5,586 bases of DNA. Source: Opitutales bacterium (GTDB lineage: Bacteria > Verrucomicrobiota > Verrucomicrobiae > Opitutales > CAG-312). Position numbers and translations under genes: made by a program. The notes beneath the pieces are model-generated. The model saw nothing but the letters and a program-made list of their open reading frames with translations, was not told the DNA's origin and did not search any database. This document shows positions 1-2,848 of the stretch, piece by piece. Where the stretch lies: the NCBI GenBank assembly GCA_017623955.1, contig JAGAOA010000192.1:1-5586 (forward strand), in the 5' to 3' direction. The first letter of the stretch is position 1. Every line of letters begins with the position of its first letter.

Positions 1-30
1 ATTATAAAGGGGGCAAAGCAACAAAGTCAA
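1..30 (-). promoter_or_regulatory. Candidate minus-strand promoter firing out of the window
   Basis: On the minus strand TTGACT (25-30) is followed after 18 bases by a perfect TATAAT (1-6), a good sigma-70/sigma-A promoter. The 18-base spacer carries a CCCCC tract that can pair with a GGGGG tract upstream of the -35 (G run 9-13 and C run 33-37 on the plus strand), so a regulator or DNA structure could act here. Any gene it drives lies beyond the left edge. This is prediction from sequence only. Confidence 0.5.
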
Positions 31-103
31 TACCCCCACCCTAAAAACTATGTAGATTTGCCAATCCTTTGTCAGTGGATTCTTTATGGCTCGCTAGTAA
101 TTT

Positions 104-132
104 ATAGTACTACTACTCACTGATTTAGTCAA
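104..132 (-). promoter_or_regulatory. Second candidate minus-strand promoter, with palindrome over the -35
   Basis: TTGACT (127-132) and TACTAT (104-109) are separated by 17 bases on the minus strand. The -35 lies in the palindrome ATTTAGTCAACTAAAT (123-138; 7-bp arms, 2-bp centre), a plausible operator. It stands about 100 bp upstream of the promoter at 1-30, so the gene to the left may have tandem promoters, or this one may have been brought in or exposed by the adjacent IS insertion. No ORF with a ribosome binding site begins between here and the left edge. Confidence 0.35.
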
Positions 133-139
133 CTAAATA

Positions 140-152
140 ATGACATTGTCAT
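140..152. repeat. 13-bp palindrome at the transposase stop codon
   Basis: ATGACATTGTCAT is a perfect palindrome with 6-bp arms and a single central base. It covers the transposase TGA stop (149-151). It has no adjacent T-run, so it is not a typical terminator. It could be a small operator or chance. Confidence 0.3.
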
Positions 153-1135
153 ATAATTTTTAAGATATTTTTCTTGTGTATTCCACCCCATAGTTCCTGT
201 CTGCGTTCAAACGGGGTTAGCAGTACGGAACGGCCGTTCCGTATGAAACGCAACGCCGCCGAAGGTGTGTTATTCGAGCGTTTTAGATATTCTGCCATTT
301 GCTCTTGCAAATCGGCCAAAGTATGAAAACGCATATTGCTGTAAAATCGCTTTTGGTCATTCCGGTGGCTACGCTCCACCTTTCCGTTATGCCTAGGCGT
401 GTATGCTTGGATTAGCTTATGCTCAATTTTTAACCGTTGGCATAGCCTATCGAAAGCGTGAGTCATAGCTTCCTTATTTTTGGACCGCACCGGGGTGAAC
501 TCTCGGCCATTATCCGTTTGGATAACTTTCGGTCGGTATCGAAAATACAGAATTGCTCGTTTGACAAAGTCAACCGTGGCTCTTGCGGAAATTTCATTGT
601 AAGCATAGATAAATCGTTCCCGGCTAGCTTCGTCTATCATCGTGTACTGGAAATACTTGTCTTTGTATGCCCGGCCAATACGACAATCGCTCGGAACAAA
701 CTTAACGTCCATTTGCCACTTCTCGCCTAGCTGTTGCGGTGTGTCGTATGGTTTAGGGACATACACTTCCTTGGTGTTTCGGTCATAGAATCCACCCTTG
801 TGCAAAAATTTCCACAAGCTTGCAATGTTCCGGGAATAACCAAACTCCACACGCAACCTACCATAAAGTTCATTCAAGCTTATTCCTGGATTATTGGCCA
901 CAACTTGAATTATTGCATTTTGTTCTTCTTCGGTGTGTGCTCTTGGGTGTGCCGAATGCGGACGACTAGACTTATTTTTTAAGCTTTCAGCTGTGCCGTC
1001 AAACTGTTTTTTCCACCGCCAGAGCGTTCGCTCCGAACATTCGAATTTAAGTGCCACATACCCAATTTTTGCGCCATTAGATAACATTTGCAGTGCCTTG
1101 AATTTTTGGGCATTGCTGTATTTTATAAAACTCAT
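149..1135 (-). CDS. IS481-family DDE transposase
   Basis: This 328-aa protein carries out cut-and-paste or copy-type transposition of its own IS. Residues about 5-45 form a helix-turn-helix with the SERTLWRWKKQF recognition-helix signature, which would bind the IS ends. A second winged or HTH-like segment spans about 65-115 (GISLNELYGRLRVEFGYS). The integrase core (RNase H fold) follows, with the metal-binding triad visible as D143 in QMDVKF, D208 in QTDNGREF and E254 in HNGKVERSHRND. The C-terminal tail contains the family-typical LTPFERR. Length and motifs match an intact IS481/IS3-like enzyme with no frameshift. The ATG start is supported by an AAAAGGGG ribosome binding site six bases upstream. 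The gene is a passenger unrelated to the conjugation or toxin functions nearby. Family assignment is by recognised motifs; the exact IS subgroup is not resolved. Confidence 0.92.
   Translation of the reverse strand: MSFIKYSNAQKFKALQMLSNGAKIGYVALKFECSERTLWRWKKQFDGTAESLKNKSSRPHSAHPRAHTEEEQNAIIQVVANNPGISLNELYGRLRVEFGYSRNIASLWKFLHKGGFYDRNTKEVYVPKPYDTPQQLGEKWQMDVKFVPSDCRIGRAYKDKYFQYTMIDEASRERFIYAYNEISARATVDFVKRAILYFRYRPKVIQTDNGREFTPVRSKNKEAMTHAFDRLCQRLKIEHKLIQAYTPRHNGKVERSHRNDQKRFYSNMRFHTLADLQEQMAEYLKRSNNTPSAALRFIRNGRSVLLTPFERRQELWGGIHKKNILKII
168..183 (+). repeat. Left terminal inverted repeat of the IS (candidate)
   Basis: TTTTTCTTGTGTATTC pairs with 1187-1202 with one mismatch. It codes for the Ile-His-Lys-Lys-Asn stretch near the transposase C-terminus. 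Confidence 0.5.
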
Positions 1136-1156
1136 TTTTATCCCCTTTTCAGTGCT

Positions 1157-1186
1157 ATTTTACACTTTTCGGGTACCAAAATACAA
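1157..1186 (-). promoter_or_regulatory. Transposase promoter (candidate)
   Basis: On the minus strand TTGTAT (1181-1186) and TAAAAT (1157-1162) are 18 bases apart, about 22 bp upstream of the transposase ATG. It lies immediately inside the proposed right terminal repeat, as expected for a compact IS. Confidence 0.45.
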
Positions 1187-1202
1187 GAACACACAAGAAA
1201 AA
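1187..1202 (-). repeat. Right terminal inverted repeat of the IS (candidate)
   Basis: Read on the minus strand this is TTTTTCTTGTGTGTTC, matching 168-183 at 15 of 16 positions. The first 13 of these bases, with the two flanking outer bases, also occur exactly at 5231-5245 inside the virB4-like gene, which lowers the certainty somewhat. Confidence 0.5.
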
Positions 1203-1322
1203 ATTTTTTGAAAATATCAAATACGCCACCAGTGGCTCGCTGTTGCAAATTTTCGTATGCTGTAAAGTGATTTTTCGTGGAAAATTTCCGTTCAATCTAA
1301 CCCCAGAAGACGCCGAAAAAAG
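1203..1322. other. Noncoding segment between the IS and palindrome copy 3
   Basis: I see no convincing gene here. Minus-strand reading gives only a TTG-initiated frame with no ATG and no ribosome binding site. The segment holds two small palindromes, GCCACCAGTGGC (1225-1236) and GGAAAATTTCC (1279-1289). It is probably leader sequence of the next gene of the element, now cut off from it by the IS. Confidence 0.4.
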
Positions 1323-1340
1323 CGTATAGACATCTATACA
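1323..1340. promoter_or_regulatory. Operator-like palindrome, copy 3 (imperfect)
   Basis: Plus strand reads CGTATAGACATCTATACA, sharing the GTATAGA/TCTATAC arms with the copies at 1580-1597 and 2829-2846. It differs at the first base and is asymmetric at the two central bases. It lies 23 bp past the stop of the 58-aa ORF. Unlike the other two copies it has no good -10 to its left on the minus strand. A CGCTTTTTT tract follows on the minus strand, so the RNA hairpin could also act as a weak terminator for the 58-aa gene. Confidence 0.65.
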
Positions 1341-1363
1341 CTATTTTGAACAGTTTTGAATTA

Positions 1364-1540
1364 TCAGTTTTTCTTGTCCGGTTTAGCGCTTTCGACATCA
1401 GCCTCATTCTCTTTTTTGGGTTTAATAAAATTATAAGCTTCATCAACATAAACCATACCTTCACTATGGATATAAGCCACGTGTTCACCACGGTTAGGTA
1501 TCTTTTCGTTTATCAACCTTGTTTGTTTTTTGGGGTTCAT
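1364..1540 (-). CDS. 58-aa protein of unknown function
   Basis: A small ORF that I do not recognise. It begins MNPKKQTRLINEK and ends SAKPDKKN. The centre is a short hydrophobic/aromatic block (HVAYIHSEGMVYVDEAYNFI), and the ends are basic or highly charged, with no transmembrane segment or signal peptide. It is very likely real because its expression signals are excellent: AAGGAG (1548-1553) lies seven bases before the ATG, and a consensus TATAAT (1564-1569) lies about 24 bp before the ATG. Palindrome copy 2 covers the matching -35. It ends with TGA followed at once by an in-frame TAA. The monocistronic promoter under the shared operator suggests coordinated control with the conjugation/toxin region. 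It is too small for a classical helix-turn-helix repressor; an accessory or modulator peptide of the element is a guess. Confidence 0.7.
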   Translation of the reverse strand: MNPKKQTRLINEKIPNRGEHVAYIHSEGMVYVDEAYNFIKPKKENEADVESAKPDKKN

Positions 1541-1547
1541 TTTAATT

Positions 1548-1553
1548 CTCCTT
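1548..1553 (-). promoter_or_regulatory. Ribosome binding site of the 58-aa ORF
   Basis: AAGGAG on the minus strand, seven bases upstream of the ATG at 1538-1540. It decides the start and supports the ORF as a gene despite its small size. Confidence 0.75.
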
Positions 1554-1563
1554 CGGTTAGATA

Positions 1564-1593
1564 ATTATACACTAAAAACTGTATAGACGTCTA
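1564..1593 (-). promoter_or_regulatory. Promoter of the 58-aa ORF, overlapped by the palindrome
   Basis: The -10 is a perfect TATAAT (1564-1569). With an 18-base spacer the -35 is TAGACG (1588-1593), four of six matches to TTGACA, and falls in the centre of palindrome copy 2. A protein bound to the palindrome would block RNA polymerase. The predicted 5' untranslated region is only about 17 nt. Confidence 0.65.
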
Positions 1594-1597
1594 TACA
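1580..1597. promoter_or_regulatory. Operator-like palindrome, copy 2 (perfect)
   Basis: TGTATAGACGTCTATACA is a perfect 18-bp palindrome. It starts one base past the stop codon of the ToxN-like gene and covers the -35 of the 58-aa promoter. The TATAGAC/GTCTATA half-sites resemble operators of GntR/HutC-type regulators, but that is only a resemblance. A secondary possibility is an RNA hairpin terminator for the toxin gene, since GTTTTT follows on the minus strand. Confidence 0.8.
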
Positions 1598-1598
1598 A

Positions 1599-2627
1599 CT
1601 ATCGGCTATTTTGGTCACTGTCTTTTCTAATTGGCTTGGTAACTACTAGTTGTTGGCTATTGATTTTTACTTGTGTGCTTACTTGTCGGTTTGCTGTTCG
1701 CTGTTCCCTTTGGGTATTGACTTCCGCACGAACTTTGGATTGCGCTTGCTTGTTCACTGTTCCGTCTTTTGCGTCATACACAAAAGAACGGGCAACCACT
1801 TTAACATCCAATTTTGAATTATCAGCCACTTTTTTCATATCTACACATTTCTCTGGTGGAATACCGTACTCAGTGGATATTTTCTTTAATTCAGTCGGTT
1901 TACCTTTGACATAGAAAACTCTCATTTGCATTTGTTTATCGACCATTGCCTTAATTTCTGGGTCAAAAGAATTGTCCTTATCATTATGTATAGCAATGCA
2001 AATAACTTTATCAAGTGTTAGTGAAGGGTCAGTTTTAGATTTTTCATCGAATAATTTCTGCGCCTTGGCAATTTGATTATCGGTTAATTTATACTTCTTC
2101 TGTGCCTTATTTGCAATGTGCGCTTTAACATCAAAATTTCCAGCTGCTTTTTCCAATTTGGCAAAATTGTTAATGTGATTCAATTCTGGGTTGTCAATTT
2201 TTAATTCATATACAGTATTAAACAAATTAAAAATTTTATTTTTTACTTCCCTTTCATTATAGTGATTAAACTCTGTTGAAACAAGTTTTACATAATCTTC
2301 TGTTTGAGTTTCTCTTAAAAATTTCATTGTTAAACGTCTATAAACTTTTTCCGGAACAGGAACCATAAAATTCATCTTTACAGCGGAAACATATTTTTGT
2401 TTTTTATCATTATAAAAACGGTATTCGTATTGATTTGACATATTGACGTGTGACGAGACCGGGGCAAAATACCTTAACGAATTTTTGACAAATCCCGTAT
2501 CTATAAAAAACTTTTCTCTTTTGGGATATTTGCTTTTGGGGACTTGCTTATCTCCGTTTTCCGAGTCACGCAAAAAGTTCAAATACTCTTCATCTATGTA
2601 GTAAAACTTTAATTCATCATTTGTCAT
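1599..2627 (-). CDS. ToxN/AbiQ-family endoribonuclease (type III toxin) with long C-terminal extension
   Basis: This 342-aa protein is predicted to be a sequence-specific endoribonuclease that cuts cellular mRNA and is held inactive by a cognate RNA pseudoknot. The N-terminal half matches the ToxN/AbiQ pattern as I recall it from Pectobacterium ToxN. LKFYYIDEEYLNFLR at the start corresponds to ToxN KFYTISSKYIKYLK. VP then leads to K39 in EKFFID, YFAPVSS ends at S58-S59 (ToxN YLAPLTS), and VKMNFMVPV (83-91) corresponds to ToxN INLKFMIPI. From FID to VSS the match to ToxN is gap-free. Residues equivalent to ToxN Tyr10, Lys33 and the Thr-Ser pair are Y15, K39 and S58-S59. Known members are about 170-200 aa. 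Residues about 167-342 are an extra charged segment ending in a Gln/Arg/Asn-rich tail that I do not recognise. The ATG at 2625-2627 places KFYYID as near the start as in ToxN. An in-frame ATG at 2634-2636 is an alternative and a TTG at 2661-2663 lies inside the terminator stem. The Shine-Dalgarno signal is poor. An antitoxin-like RNA and terminator lie directly upstream. Confidence 0.82.
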   Translation of the reverse strand: MTNDELKFYYIDEEYLNFLRDSENGDKQVPKSKYPKREKFFIDTGFVKNSLRYFAPVSSHVNMSNQYEYRFYNDKKQKYVSAVKMNFMVPVPEKVYRRLTMKFLRETQTEDYVKLVSTEFNHYNEREVKNKIFNLFNTVYELKIDNPELNHINNFAKLEKAAGNFDVKAHIANKAQKKYKLTDNQIAKAQKLFDEKSKTDPSLTLDKVICIAIHNDKDNSFDPEIKAMVDKQMQMRVFYVKGKPTELKKISTEYGIPPEKCVDMKKVADNSKLDVKVVARSFVYDAKDGTVNKQAQSKVRAEVNTQREQRTANRQVSTQVKINSQQLVVTKPIRKDSDQNSR

Positions 2628-2651
2628 TATGCCCATAATATCATTGACAAT

Positions 2652-2683
2652 AAAAAATAGCAACAGCGAACTGTTGCTATTTT
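2652..2683 (-). terminator. Intrinsic terminator between RNA antitoxin candidate and toxin gene
   Basis: On the minus strand AAAATAGCAACAG (2683-2671), loop TTCG (2670-2667) and CTGTTGCTATTTT (2666-2654) form a perfect 13-bp stem capped by a UUCG tetraloop. An uninterrupted run of six T (2657-2652) starts in the last base of the core stem. This is a textbook rho-independent terminator pointing toward the toxin gene, whose start is only about 25 bp further. In type III systems such a terminator sets the antitoxin RNA:toxin mRNA ratio by limited read-through. Confidence 0.9.
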
Positions 2684-2720
2684 CCTTACAATCTTGCTTT
2701 TAACGGCCGCAAGAGCCTAT
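2652..2720 (-). ncRNA. Candidate type III antitoxin RNA (single pseudoknot unit plus terminator)
   Basis: The predicted transcript is about 70 nt, from the promoter at 2725-2752 to the terminator. The 5' part can fold as an H-type pseudoknot. Stem 1 is GGC (2717-2715) with GCC (2707-2705). Stem 2 is CUUGC (2713-2709) with GCAAG (2697-2693), extendable by U2714-A2692. Loop 1 is one base or none, the inter-stem base is G2708, and loop 3 is GUUAAAA (2704-2698). A one-base loop over the deep groove and an A-rich seven-base loop over the shallow groove suit pseudoknot geometry, and ToxI-type antitoxins are pseudoknots. UUGUAAGGAAAAU follows, an A-rich linker where a ToxN-like enzyme could cut. Known ToxI, CptI and TenpI loci carry tandem repeats; I see only one unit here. 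Alternative: a leader/attenuator rather than an antitoxin. Confidence 0.6.
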
Positions 2721-2724
2721 GGGT

Positions 2725-2752
2725 ATATTACCACAAATAATTTTAATGTCAA
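2725..2752 (-). promoter_or_regulatory. Promoter of the antitoxin RNA candidate
   Basis: On the minus strand a perfect TTGACA (2747-2752) is followed after 16 bases by TAATAT (2725-2730), placing transcription start near 2717-2720. Nothing but a short structured RNA lies between this promoter and the terminator, so its main product must be a small RNA, with read-through into the toxin gene. Confidence 0.7.
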
Positions 2753-2793
2753 GACTTTTTGCCAACTTTTTTTGTGGTACAGTACCCGGTTAT

Positions 2794-2823
2794 ATTATAT
2801 GTTTTTTCTTTGTGTTTTATCAC
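2794..2823 (-). promoter_or_regulatory. Upstream promoter candidate beside palindrome copy 1
   Basis: A perfect TATAAT (2794-2799) has a partial -35, GTGATA (2818-2823), 18 bases upstream, just downstream of palindrome copy 1. An alternative uses TAGACA within the palindrome (2837-2842) and TAAAAC (2814-2819) with a 17-base spacer. Either would give a longer, operator-controlled transcript through the RNA and toxin. The small palindrome GGTACAGTACC (2776-2786) lies just past the predicted start. Confidence 0.4.
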
Positions 2824-2828
2824 TCTAC

Positions 2829-2846
2829 TGTATAGATGTCTATACA
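2829..2846. promoter_or_regulatory. Operator-like palindrome, copy 1
   Basis: TGTATAGATGTCTATACA on the plus strand has eight-base arms and differs from the perfect copy at 1580-1597 only at one central base. It starts two bases past the virB4-like stop codon, and its TAGACA half can serve as a -35 on the minus strand. Recurrence at three successive gene boundaries argues for a shared DNA-binding regulator. Confidence 0.78.
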
Positions 2847-2848
2847 AA

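Larger units (their letters stand above)
168..1202 (-). mobile_element. IS481-like insertion sequence (ends tentative)
   Basis: The boundaries are proposed from an inverted repeat. Plus-strand 168-183 (TTTTTCTTGTGTATTC) matches the reverse complement of 1187-1202 (TTTTTCTTGTGTGTTC) at 15 of 16 positions. The two arms bracket a full-length DDE transposase and give an element of about 1.03 kb, a normal size for an IS481 relative. The right arm directly abuts the predicted transposase promoter. The left arm lies inside the last codons of the transposase, so its stop at 149-151 would fall just outside the arm. That is tolerable in compact IS elements but makes the true left end uncertain; it may lie a little further left. 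I found no convincing target duplication beside these arms. The element sits between the 58-aa ORF and whatever gene lies left of the window, and interrupts no recognisable coding sequence. Confidence 0.6.

Noticed and set aside
87..1241. Nine-base direct repeat TGGCTCGCT at 87-95 and 1233-1241, on either side of the transposase, as a target-site duplication.
   Set aside because: Using these as the element edges leaves no matching inverted repeats just inside them. The 15/16 inverted repeat at 168-183/1187-1202 is the better boundary, and a nine-base match over these distances can be chance.
458..1270. Several plus-strand frames of 60-92 aa opposite the transposase.
   Set aside because: They are antisense shadows of a clear DDE transposase, with no independent expression signals.
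1157..1301. A TTG-initiated minus-strand frame between palindrome copy 3 and the IS, running into the IS.
   Set aside because: It has no ATG, no ribosome binding site and unremarkable composition; it is most likely chance.
1297..1491. A 64-aa minus-strand frame overlapping the 58-aa ORF.
   Set aside because: It has no ribosome binding site or promoter of its own. The 58-aa frame in another phase has AAGGAG, TATAAT and a double stop.
2661..2663. TTG as the start of the ToxN-like gene.
   Set aside because: It lies in the 3' arm of the terminator stem and has no ribosome binding site. ToxN-like similarity begins close to the ATG at 2625-2627.
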